64,000 nt of DNA from an uncultured Fluviicola sp. (GTDB taxonomy: Bacteria > Bacteroidota > Bacteroidia > Flavobacteriales_D > Crocinitomicaceae): NCBI GenBank assembly GCA_913009205.1, contig CAJVYC010000013.1, forward strand, positions 1 through 64,000, in the 5' to 3' direction. The notes under the pieces were generated by a model. That model saw nothing but the letters and a program-made list of their open reading frames with translations, had not been told where the DNA came from and did no database searches. Of this stretch, positions 1-8,457 are shown piece after piece (the first letter of the stretch is position 1; each line of letters begins with the position of its first letter). Position numbers and translations under genes: made by a program.

Positions 1-3000
1 CACAAGATTTGTATGCAGATAACGGAAGTTTAAGTTCTAATGACACCATTACTTGTGCCAACTTCTTTACCACGACAACAAACTCTAGAAGTATTGACTT
101 TGATGGTGTATACTTTAATCTTCAAGATTCTGTTTGGGAAGCGAATCCTAATTCTTTAACATGGAGTTCACTAACATCTACGATTAACTTGAACAAATTG
201 GATACAGTAAGCTTCATTGGAGGTAGTTTAACTTATGACACTATTCGGGTTTACACAAACGAACTTGAAGTTTACAATGACAATTCGATAACCTTATTGT
301 CCCTAGCATCAAATTCTAACCTAACGCTTGACAATGGATCAATTCAAAACATTGATTCCTTAGAAACTCAAGGGGCCTGTGGTTCTTATACTCGAATTCA
401 TAGTTTGGATGATGGCCTAGCTTCGGCTCAATTGAATAAAACTGGAAATCCGATTCTTTATTTATCTAATATTGACGTCAACAATGTTGATGCTTCACTA
501 CCGGCGATTTATAACATTCAACTTTCTGACACAATCAATGGCGCTGATGGTTGGAACCATATTGGAACAAGTTACTTCTGGATAAGTGATGGAGGTTCAT
601 GGTCTGACACTTCGCATTGGTCATTTAGCACAGGCGGCCCAATTGCTGGCTGTTCTCCGGGACAACCTGATTTTGTGATTTTTGATGATTTATCTTTTAC
701 TGCAGCTGGTGAAGTTGTTTTAGTGGATAGTTTGGCAAGATTTACTTCAATGGATTGGTCAACAACAGCATTTCCTGCAACACTAGACCTTGACACAAAC
801 ATCGAGACTTTCGGAGACATCACTTTCTACAATGACTTATTCGTTACCCGCGATAGTACGCAGCATTCGCTTAAGTTCATGCAACAATCAAACTTTAGTC
901 CTGATTCTGCATTGGTAGACTGTAACATTGGCGTATTCATGCCTTTAACTGACTCTTTATTGTTAATAAGTGATTTAATCATGACCGATTCAACGGCAAT
1001 AATTCTATTCGGGGGTCGCACATATTCACAAGGAAACTATATTAGAACAGGGTCAATTCTATCTATCGATAATCCACTTGACTCGCTTGATGCCCGTCTA
1101 TTGGATTTTGGTAGTTCAACAGTTGCTATTATTCGGAATTTCAATTCTAAACTGGATTCAGCATTTACTTTTAATGGTGGAACTTCTAATTTAACAATTG
1201 CAGATACATCTAATTTTATAAACAATCTAGAAACGGGTGGATTGACGTTCTACAATGTCACTCTAGATTTCCAAACGCTAACAACAAATAATCCTACTCC
1301 AGGAACTCCACTTCTTCAAAAAGTTACTGGAAACAACACCTTCAATGAACTTAGAATATTAAAAGGCTCTTCAGTTTATTTTGCATCGGCTTCGACTCAA
1401 ACTATTAATGACAGTCTTGTCATTGTAGGAAATTGTAGAGATTCAATTTTCATTTCTACTACAGATACAGCTTCATTTGTAGCAGCCAACTTAAACAAAG
1501 CAATCACAACAGATATCTCTGTACAATGTGTGGATATTTCAGGAATGTCAAATTCTACTGGAAATATAACCGCATTATTCTCCAAAGACAATACAAACAA
1601 TACAAACTGGACATTTGACGCAACGCCGCCTATTACAGCAGGCTTCTTTACTAATGGTCCTTTTTGTTTTGGGGACACCACACTCTTTACCGACACGACA
1701 TCTACATTCCCAATTCCAACAGCATATTCTACGGAATGGTATTACAATGACAATACAACCGGATTCTTTGAATATCCTCCAAATACAACTGATTCAATTT
1801 TTATCAATTATGAAGAAGATACCTTGCAGCATTTATTCGGGCTTGCAGGATCACTCAACGTAGAGCTGGTAGCAATTGGAGAGAATTTCTGTACAGACAC
1901 CGCCTCTCTGTTGGTTCAAATCAATGATCCAATTCTTGCACTAATTCCTTCTGAATCTGATACAACACTTTGCGCAGGCGATTCAATTGCATTTTCGGCA
2001 ATTGGTCTAAGCCCTGGAATGGAGTATGAGTTTTTCTTAAACGGAGTATCACAAAATTCCCCCTCCATTAATGATACTTTATACACCTCTACAACGTTAA
2101 TCACTGGCGATGCCGTTGGGGCCTTAGGCTATCTAAATGGATGTGTGACAGATGACACAACAATTTTTGAATATTCAGTAACTCCTCTTCCATCTTATTC
2201 CTGGAACTATTCATCAGGGCCTGCAATTTGTGATGGGGATAGTGTTGCGTTTATTGTTTCACCTACCAACCCTCTAGACACATTCACCTACCAATTCACG
2301 ATAAACTCTAGCAGTGTAGCATTCACATCTGTTGGATTCTATGCATCTGACACATTGAATAATAATGATACTGTAGGTGTTATTGTTACTGATTCTTTGA
2401 GTTGTCAGGCTTCATCTGAATATGTGTTTTCCGTAAACCCAGCAGCGACAACAACTTTGGCTCAATCAATAGTGGGCAATGTCATTTGTGCTGGAGATTT
2501 AGTGACATTTACAGGAAGCGGCGCAACTACCTATGAATTCTTTGTTGATGGTACATCTCAAGGACCGCCGGGAGTAAACGTCTGGTCTTCTTCTACGTTA
2601 GCATCCGGCGACACAGTCAGTGTTATTGGATACACTCCATTTAACTGCGCTAAAGAAGCTCCAGAATTTTACACCTACATAGTTAATCCTTTGCCGAACA
2701 CAAGTATGTCTGTTTCTGATGCAGACACTTCTATTTGTTCGGGAGATTTAGTAACATTTAATGGGTCCGGAGCTTCGCTTTATGAATTCTTTATAAACGG
2801 GGTGTCTCAAGGCCCTGCATCTGCAACCAGTACTCTTAACTCAGCTTTACTTACAAATAATGATACAATATACGTTGAAGGCGGGTTTAGTGGTTGTAGT
2901 GCAAGAAGTGATAGTGCAATTTTCACCGTATTAAACGCTCCCACAACTGGATTGATTTCAAGCCAAGGAAATAGCATCTGTCAGCAAGAACTCGTTGCAT

Positions 3001-6000
3001 TTACCGCTTCAGGAGCAACAAACTATGAGTTTTTGATTGATGGAATATCTCAAGGAGTTTCATCTCCAACAGCGACTTTCTCTACTGCCTCATTAAGTAA
3101 CGGACAAATAGTTACTGTAATTGGTGAATCTAATACATGCATCATTCCGCAAAGTATCACATTTACAGTACTTAACATTCCATCTGTTAGTTTGTTTTCG
3201 GATGATCCAAACAATATTTTATGTGATGGAGAGAACATTACCTTAACTGGAGCAAATGCTGATTCTTATGACCTTTATATTAATTCAGTACTTTCAGTAA
3301 GTCAACCTTCCCCGACTTTTATTAATCCAGCCCTTACAGTAGGACCGAATAGTGTTTATTTAATTGGAACCGCTGCAAATGGCTGTTCAGATACAAGTCA
3401 AACAATATTATCTATTACGGTAAATCCGATTCCAACAGTAACTCTTTCTAGCTCTGATGCGGATGATATAATTTGTTCAGGAGAGTCGGTTACCTTCTCA
3501 GGAGCTGGAAGTAATAACTATCAATTCTTTATTGACGGTAATCCTCTAGGAAGCATGTCTGCGGTCAATAATATAACAACCACTAGTTTATTAGACGGAC
3601 AAGTCATTAATATTCTTGGTTCTTCAATAGGATGTACGAGTTCTTCGAACTCTATTTCAATTACAGTGAACGCCATTCCGTCTGTAACACTTTCTAGTAC
3701 GGATGTAGACAATGTCTATTGTGAGGACGAGATCGTTGACTATACTTCTGGTGGAGCAACCAACTACGAGTTCATTGTTGATGGAGTGTCTCAAGGGCCT
3801 TCTTCACCATTAAATACAATTAACTCTTCAGCATTTCCAATTGGCAGCTATTCTGTTCAAGTTATAGGAGAGTCAAATAACTGCTCAAATACAGCGGTAA
3901 ACATGATTACCATTAACCCTCTTCCTATTGCAGGTTTATTGAGTTCAGATATAGATAACATAATTTGTTCGAATGAATCTGTCACCTACACTGGCTCAGG
4001 AGGAACTTTTTACGAGTTCTTCGTGAATTTAGCATCTCAAGGAATCTCTAGTCCGGTTAATACTTTTACATCATCGACTTTAGCGGATAACGATAACGTG
4101 TCAGTGAATGTTAGTTCGCCTGAAGGATGCATAAGTTCGGAAGTGTTTCCGGCAATCACAGTGAATCTAACACCGACGGTTTCTTTAACTAACTCTGAAG
4201 CAGATACTACTATTTGTATAGGCGATAATGTCGACTTCAACGCAGCCGGTGCAACAGATTATGAATTCTTTATTGCAGGAATATCACAGGGGCCTCCAAG
4301 TCCAGTATCTGCAATCTCCACAACAGGATTATTAAATGGAGTTACAGTTGAAGTATTTGGTTCTACTAATGGATGTATATCAACTTCCAACGATTTCGTA
4401 TTTACCGTTTATGGAAATCCTATTGTTACTCTAACGAATAACTCTGACACAACAATTTGTACGGGAGAATTATCTGATCTTGTCGCAGGAGGAGCGACAA
4501 ATTACCAACTAGTAATTAATGGAACTCCAATTGGTGGATTCAGTCCTGGTCCTAACTTCAATACCGCCTTGAATAATGGTGATGTTGTAACTATAAATGG
4601 TGAAACAAATGGATGTGTTAGTACTTCAATGTCTGGTGTAAGTTATACTGTATTCACATATCCGACGATAGCATCAAGCATTAATACCGCTACTACAATT
4701 TGTTTAAATGACTTAGTAACATTTACTGCTTCTGGGGCAATGACTTATGACTTCGATATCAACGGGACGGTTGTTCAATCTGGACCATCAACTACATTTG
4801 ATGTAAGTACTCTTTCTAATAGTGATGTAGTAACCGTAACTGGATATAACGGTGATTGTGCTTCGACTCCAGACGTATACAATTTCATTGTGAATTCAAT
4901 GAACTTGGACATGACAGTTACGGCTTCAAATATGATTTGTGCAGGCGAAAACGCAACGTTTACTGCAATTGGAGCTGACGAATACGAATTCTTCTTGAAT
5001 GGTGTTTCTCAAGGTCCTTTGAGTACTAATGATACTTATAGTTCATCTACATTAAATGATTTAGATGAAATCACATTTACTGGTTATTCAACATCAACTT
5101 TATGTACGCAACCATTTAGCGATTACATTTTAATGAATGTTATTGACGAGCCAACGATCACAGCAATGTCGAATCTCAGTTTTTGTGAAGGTGATTCTGT
5201 TATTCTTGTGAGCAATCTAGAATACGGAAACCAATGGTACGTAGACGGAAATCCAATTACTGGAGAAACTGACACTTCATATGTTGCATATTCATCTGGG
5301 TCTTATTCTTTAGATGTTACTTCTGGTGGTTCTGCAGATGTATGGTCTTTTGGACAAAATGCAACTGGTACTTTCGGAAATGGCAGCAATTTAAATTCAG
5401 CTGAACCTACGACAGCTGTTACAACGGAACTGTTTGAGCAACTATCATCAGGCTATGACTTCGTGCTTGGAGTAACGAGTACAAATGAAGTTTATGCTTG
5501 GGGAGAAAATAGTTCAGGACAATTAGGCGACGGTACATTCACAAGTAGCAACTTACCTCAGTTAGTTCCGACTTTAGCTAATATTAAAACCGTTGCAACC
5601 TCAGAGTCAAGTTCTATGGCAGTTGATGTTACTGGAAATACTTTTGTTTGGGGGAATAACAATATAGGACAACTTGCAACTGGTAATACCAATGTTGTTA
5701 ACTTCCCATTTGCGAACCCTGCATTAACAAATGTTGATTCTATCGCTGGAGGAAAAAGCCACTTCGTTATTCTAAGGAATGATGGCACCGTTTGGACAGT
5801 AGGTGAAAATAACAACGGACAACTTGGTCAAGGAAACTTAACAAATTCAATGAATGCGATTCAAGTTCCTGGCTTAACTAATATTATTTCCGTCGGAGCA
5901 GGTGAATATCAAAGTTTCGCAATTGACAATAATGGTAATCTTTATGTTTGGGGGAACAATGGATCTGGTCAGTTGGGGTTAGATGATTTAACAAATCGCC

Positions 6001-6890
6001 TTGACCCTACTTTATCTCCTCTTGAAAATGTAATCAATGCACAAGGTGGTGCTGCGCACAGTGCGTTCTTAACATCAGATGAAAAAGTCTTTACCGCAGG
6101 TGATAATTCATTCGGACAACTTGGTACAGGAAACTTTACAAATTCTACAGTTGTAATTCAAGTTGGAGTTTCTGGAGCTGATATGATTTCAACTGGACAA
6201 TATACCACTCTCGTTAAAAGAGCAGACATGTCTGTATTTGGATTTGGTAATAATACTGAAGATCAATTATCATTAACAGGACTATCAGTTAACACTCCAG
6301 AGCATATTATTGATCTGGATGGGGTATCATTTATTGAGGCTAGTAAATCTTCTTCTCACGTGATCTATTCGACAACTAAATTGTGCTCATCGCAAGACGT
6401 TCTTGTTAACATGCTTACAACTCCGCTAATAACAATTACGGCGGTTAATGACTTGTTGAGTGCAATAAGCGGAACGTCGTACCAATGGTATTTCAACGGG
6501 AATCCAATTCCTGGAGAGACTAACCAAACAATGATAGCTTCGCAAACGGGTGATTACTCAGTTGAAGTTACATTTGCGAATGGTTGTACTGGAATTTCGG
6601 ATGTTTATTTCTTCAGTATGGTATCGATTGAAAACTTAACATTTGAAAATGTAAATGTTTTCCCGAATCCAACGAATGATTTAATTAATATTCAATTAAC
6701 TCAAGAATTGAACGAGTTAACATACATTGAAATTAGAGATCAAGCGGGCCGACTGGTTAAAGAAGTTGAATTTAATAATGGCAACTTACTAACGATCAAT
6801 GTTTCAGAGTTAGAGAATGGGATTTATCATGTTTTAATTCAAAACGCGTCAGTTTCAGGAAATATTCGCTTTGTTAAATCAACTAAATAA
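1..6890 (+). CDS. Giant T9SS-secreted Ig-like/RCC1 repeat protein (5' end outside window)
   Basis: The reading frame is open from the left edge, so the true start and signal peptide lie outside the window; at least 2295 codons are present. The visible order is: about 640 residues of beta-rich, Thr/Ser/Asn-rich sequence; about 13 tandem Ig/PKD-like units of roughly 80 residues, each with an [VI]CxGD/E-type motif and a YEFFxxGxSQG-type motif; a 14th unit broken by about seven RCC1 repeats (WGxNxxGQLGxG type); the rest of that unit; and a C-terminal T9SS type A sorting domain starting near FPNPTNDLINI and ending RFVKSTK. By family knowledge such proteins are exported by the type IX system and displayed or released as adhesins or matrix proteins; the ligand cannot be read. 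No neighbour shares an obvious operon with it. Confidence 0.9.
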   Translation, partial: QDLYADNGSLSSNDTITCANFFTTTTNSRSIDFDGVYFNLQDSVWEANPNSLTWSSLTSTINLNKLDTVSFIGGSLTYDTIRVYTNELEVYNDNSITLLSLASNSNLTLDNGSIQNIDSLETQGACGSYTRIHSLDDGLASAQLNKTGNPILYLSNIDVNNVDASLPAIYNIQLSDTINGADGWNHIGTSYFWISDGGSWSDTSHWSFSTGGPIAGCSPGQPDFVIFDDLSFTAAGEVVLVDSLARFTSMDWSTTAFPATLDLDTNIETFGDITFYNDLFVTRDSTQHSLKFMQQSNFSPDSALVDCNIGVFMPLTDSLLLISDLIMTDSTAIILFGGRTYSQGNYIRTGSILSIDNPLDSLDARLLDFGSSTVAIIRNFNSKLDSAFTFNGGTSNLTIADTSNFINNLETGGLTFYNVTLDFQTLTTNNPTPGTPLLQKVTGNNTFNELRILKGSSVYFASASTQTINDSLVIVGNCRDSIFISTTDTASFVAANLNKAITTDISVQCVDISGMSNSTGNITALFSKDNTNNTNWTFDATPPITAGFFTNGPFCFGDTTLFTDTTSTFPIPTAYSTEWYYNDNTTGFFEYPPNTTDSIFINYEEDTLQHLFGLAGSLNVELVAIGENFCTDTASLLVQINDPILALIPSESDTTLCAGDSIAFSAIGLSPGMEYEFFLNGVSQNSPSINDTLYTSTTLITGDAVGALGYLNGCVTDDTTIFEYSVTPLPSYSWNYSSGPAICDGDSVAFIVSPTNPLDTFTYQFTINSSSVAFTSVGFYASDTLNNNDTVGVIVTDSLSCQASSEYVFSVNPAATTTLAQSIVGNVICAGDLVTFTGSGATTYEFFVDGTSQGPPGVNVWSSSTLASGDTVSVIGYTPFNCAKEAPEFYTYIVNPLPNTSMSVSDADTSICSGDLVTFNGSGASLYEFFINGVSQGPASATSTLNSALLTNNDTIYVEGGFSGCSARSDSAIFTVLNAPTTGLISSQGNSICQQELVAFTASGATNYEFLIDGISQGVSSPTATFSTASLSNGQIVTVIGESNTCIIPQSITFTVLNIPSVSLFSDDPNNILCDGENITLTGANADSYDLYINSVLSVSQPSPTFINPALTVGPNSVYLIGTAANGCSDTSQTILSITVNPIPTVTLSSSDADDIICSGESVTFSGAGSNNYQFFIDGNPLGSMSAVNNITTTSLLDGQVINILGSSIGCTSSSNSISITVNAIPSVTLSSTDVDNVYCEDEIVDYTSGGATNYEFIVDGVSQGPSSPLNTINSSAFPIGSYSVQVIGESNNCSNTAVNMITINPLPIAGLLSSDIDNIICSNESVTYTGSGGTFYEFFVNLASQGISSPVNTFTSSTLADNDNVSVNVSSPEGCISSEVFPAITVNLTPTVSLTNSEADTTICIGDNVDFNAAGATDYEFFIAGISQGPPSPVSAISTTGLLNGVTVEVFGSTNGCISTSNDFVFTVYGNPIVTLTNNSDTTICTGELSDLVAGGATNYQLVINGTPIGGFSPGPNFNTALNNGDVVTINGETNGCVSTSMSGVSYTVFTYPTIASSINTATTICLNDLVTFTASGAMTYDFDINGTVVQSGPSTTFDVSTLSNSDVVTVTGYNGDCASTPDVYNFIVNSMNLDMTVTASNMICAGENATFTAIGADEYEFFLNGVSQGPLSTNDTYSSSTLNDLDEITFTGYSTSTLCTQPFSDYILMNVIDEPTITAMSNLSFCEGDSVILVSNLEYGNQWYVDGNPITGETDTSYVAYSSGSYSLDVTSGGSADVWSFGQNATGTFGNGSNLNSAEPTTAVTTELFEQLSSGYDFVLGVTSTNEVYAWGENSSGQLGDGTFTSSNLPQLVPTLANIKTVATSESSSMAVDVTGNTFVWGNNNIGQLATGNTNVVNFPFANPALTNVDSIAGGKSHFVILRNDGTVWTVGENNNGQLGQGNLTNSMNAIQVPGLTNIISVGAGEYQSFAIDNNGNLYVWGNNGSGQLGLDDLTNRLDPTLSPLENVINAQGGAAHSAFLTSDEKVFTAGDNSFGQLGTGNFTNSTVVIQVGVSGADMISTGQYTTLVKRADMSVFGFGNNTEDQLSLTGLSVNTPEHIIDLDGVSFIEASKSSSHVIYSTTKLCSSQDVLVNMLTTPLITITAVNDLLSAISGTSYQWYFNGNPIPGETNQTMIASQTGDYSVEVTFANGCTGISDVYFFSMVSIENLTFENVNVFPNPTNDLINIQLTQELNELTYIEIRDQAGRLVKEVEFNNGNLLTINVSELENGIYHVLIQNASVSGNIRFVKSTK
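1946..5160 (+). repeat. About 13 tandem Ig/PKD-like protein repeats
   Basis: Within the giant gene, about 13 consecutive coding units of about 80 codons carry the same skeleton: cysteine-glycine-acid near the start, SGAxxYEFFxxGxSQGP in the middle, a dG-x-V-x-V-x-G strand, then a second cysteine (G-C) and an ITVNxxPxVTLSSSD linker. The paired cysteines would form one disulfide per unit. DNA identity between units is visibly only partial, so they are diverged and not freshly duplicated. Confidence 0.85.
5337..6375 (+). other. RCC1-repeat (beta-propeller) block inside the giant gene
   Basis: About seven repeats of roughly 50 residues with the RCC1 signature, for example VYAWGENSSGQLGDGT, LYVWGNNGSGQLGLDD and VFTAGDNSFGQLGTGN. 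Seven blades is the usual count for an RCC1 propeller. The block starts after a QWYVDGNPITGETDTS Ig-like half and is followed by LCSSQD and a second QWYFNGNPIPGETNQT half, so it appears to sit between Ig-like modules. Confidence 0.8.
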
Positions 6891-6953
6891 ATAGGAATCA
6901 AAGAGCACTAAAGTTTAACACTACTTTTATTAATAAGTATTTTATTTAACACT

Positions 6954-6983
6954 ATGAATCGGGTGATTCATTCTATATATTTG
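6954..6983 (+). promoter_or_regulatory. Palindrome plus -7 element upstream of the saccharopine dehydrogenase-like gene
   Basis: A perfect inverted repeat, ATGAATC / GATTCAT with loop GGGT (6954-6971), lies 4 bp upstream of TATATTTG (6976-6983), which fits the Bacteroidota -7 consensus TAnnTTTG. The start codon follows 19 bp later. The palindrome occupies the spacer and -33 side, so it could be a repressor operator. It lacks a T-run, so a terminator for the upstream giant gene is less likely. Confidence 0.5.
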
Positions 6984-7002
6984 ATCAACGACAATCAATT
7001 AT

Positions 7003-8343
7003 ATGAAAAACATACTTGTTCTAGGTGCTGGACTTTCGTCATCTTCACTTATTAGATATCTACTAGAAAATTCGGTTGAAAACCACTGGAGAGTAAGCAT
7101 TGTTGATCAAGACATTGAAATGGTTCGTTCAAAGATTGATGGCCATGTTAATGGTGAAGCCCTGTCATTTAACGCAACAGATCGTTCTCAACGACTTCCA
7201 GAAATGGAGAAAGCTGATTTGGTGATTTCAATGCTTCCAGCTCGATTCCATGTTCCGATTGCAGAAGACTGTATCGAACTTAAAACGAATCTTATTACGC
7301 CTTCTTACATCTCGGAAGAAATGCGCAATTTGGATACGAAAGCAAAAGAAGCTGGAATTGTAATCATGAATGAAATCGGTGTCGATCCTGGAATTGATCA
7401 CATGAGTGCTATGAAAATTATCCACGAAATCAAAGCGCGAGGTGGGAAATTGATAAGTTTCAAATCATTTACTGGCGGGTTAATTGCTCCAGTAAGCGAC
7501 AACAATCCTTGGAATTATAAATTCACTTGGAATCCAAGAAATGTGATTTTAGCGGGCCAAGGTGGAGCTGCAAGTTTTATTCGCAACGGACAATACAAAT
7601 ACATTCCTTACAACCGTCTTTTTGGTCGATTGGATAATATTTCGATTGAAAACTATGGAGACTTTGTTGGGTACGCAAACCGTGATTCACTTTCATATAG
7701 AGAGACATACGGAATAGAAGATATTCCAACAATATTCAGGGGGACACTTCGCCGTCCAGGATATTGCAAAGCGTGGGATATTTTCATTGAATTGGGAATG
7801 ACGGACGATACTTATGCGATGGTGAACACTGAAAATTTAACCCCACGTACATTTGTTAACTCATTTCTTCCTTACGACCAAAGTAAACCGGTTGAAGACA
7901 AGTTTAAAGAATTCATCAGAGAAGAAAGAATGGAATCTTTTGAGCGATTCAAATGGTTGGGCCTTTTCGAGGACGAACCAATCGTTGGAATAGAGAATGC
8001 TACTCCAGCGCAAGTGCTTCAAAAGATATTGGTAGACAAATTATCATTAGAGGATGGAGACAAAGACATGCTTGTAATGGTTCATGAATTCCAATATGAA
8101 CTAAATGGAAAAAAGAGTCAAATTACCTCTCACATGGTTAATATTGGTGAAGATCAAGTGTACACCTCAATGTCAAATACCGTTGGGTTGCCTGTTGCGA
8201 TTTGCGCTAAGATGATTCTAAACGGGTCACTTAAATCTAGCGGTGTGAGGCTTCCAGTTCAAAAAGAAGTGTATACTCCAATTCTTGAAGAACTTGAAAA
8301 GTTAAATATTCGTTTTGTTGAAAAGGAAATCTCATTGAATTAG
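7003..8343 (+). CDS. Saccharopine dehydrogenase family protein (LYS9-like)
   Basis: A 446-residue protein with an N-terminal Rossmann motif (VLGAGLSSSSLIRYL, residues 5-19), then the conserved MNEIGVDPGIDHMSA segment near residue 126 and a C-terminal substrate domain. This is the layout of saccharopine dehydrogenase (L-glutamate-forming), which interconverts saccharopine with glutamate and 2-aminoadipate semialdehyde in lysine metabolism. Family length is about 440-450, so it appears complete. No lysine-ketoglutarate reductase or aminoadipate semialdehyde dehydrogenase gene is adjacent, so the pathway role rests on family only. Start chosen at the ATG after a TATATTTG promoter element. Cytosolic. 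Confidence 0.85.
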   Translation: MKNILVLGAGLSSSSLIRYLLENSVENHWRVSIVDQDIEMVRSKIDGHVNGEALSFNATDRSQRLPEMEKADLVISMLPARFHVPIAEDCIELKTNLITPSYISEEMRNLDTKAKEAGIVIMNEIGVDPGIDHMSAMKIIHEIKARGGKLISFKSFTGGLIAPVSDNNPWNYKFTWNPRNVILAGQGGAASFIRNGQYKYIPYNRLFGRLDNISIENYGDFVGYANRDSLSYRETYGIEDIPTIFRGTLRRPGYCKAWDIFIELGMTDDTYAMVNTENLTPRTFVNSFLPYDQSKPVEDKFKEFIREERMESFERFKWLGLFEDEPIVGIENATPAQVLQKILVDKLSLEDGDKDMLVMVHEFQYELNGKKSQITSHMVNIGEDQVYTSMSNTVGLPVAICAKMILNGSLKSSGVRLPVQKEVYTPILEELEKLNIRFVEKEISLN

Positions 8344-8425
8344 AGGGAGTCTAAATTCCAAAAGTGTATTTCCCTATCGAAAATAAAGCGTTATCGGAGG
8401 TATTCATGAAGTGAATCGAAATAAC

Positions 8426-8433
8426 TATCTTTG
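8426..8433 (+). promoter_or_regulatory. -7 promoter element of metG
   Basis: TATCTTTG matches TAnnTTTG and ends 24 bp before the metG ATG. No clear TTG -33 box at the usual distance. Confidence 0.5.
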
Positions 8434-8457
8434 CCCCATAAATTCTATCATTTCAGA

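Noticed and set aside
1946-5160. CRISPR-like or DNA-level tandem repeat
   Set aside because: The periodicity is about 240 bp, in frame and visible mainly at protein level; there are no short identical repeats with unique spacers.
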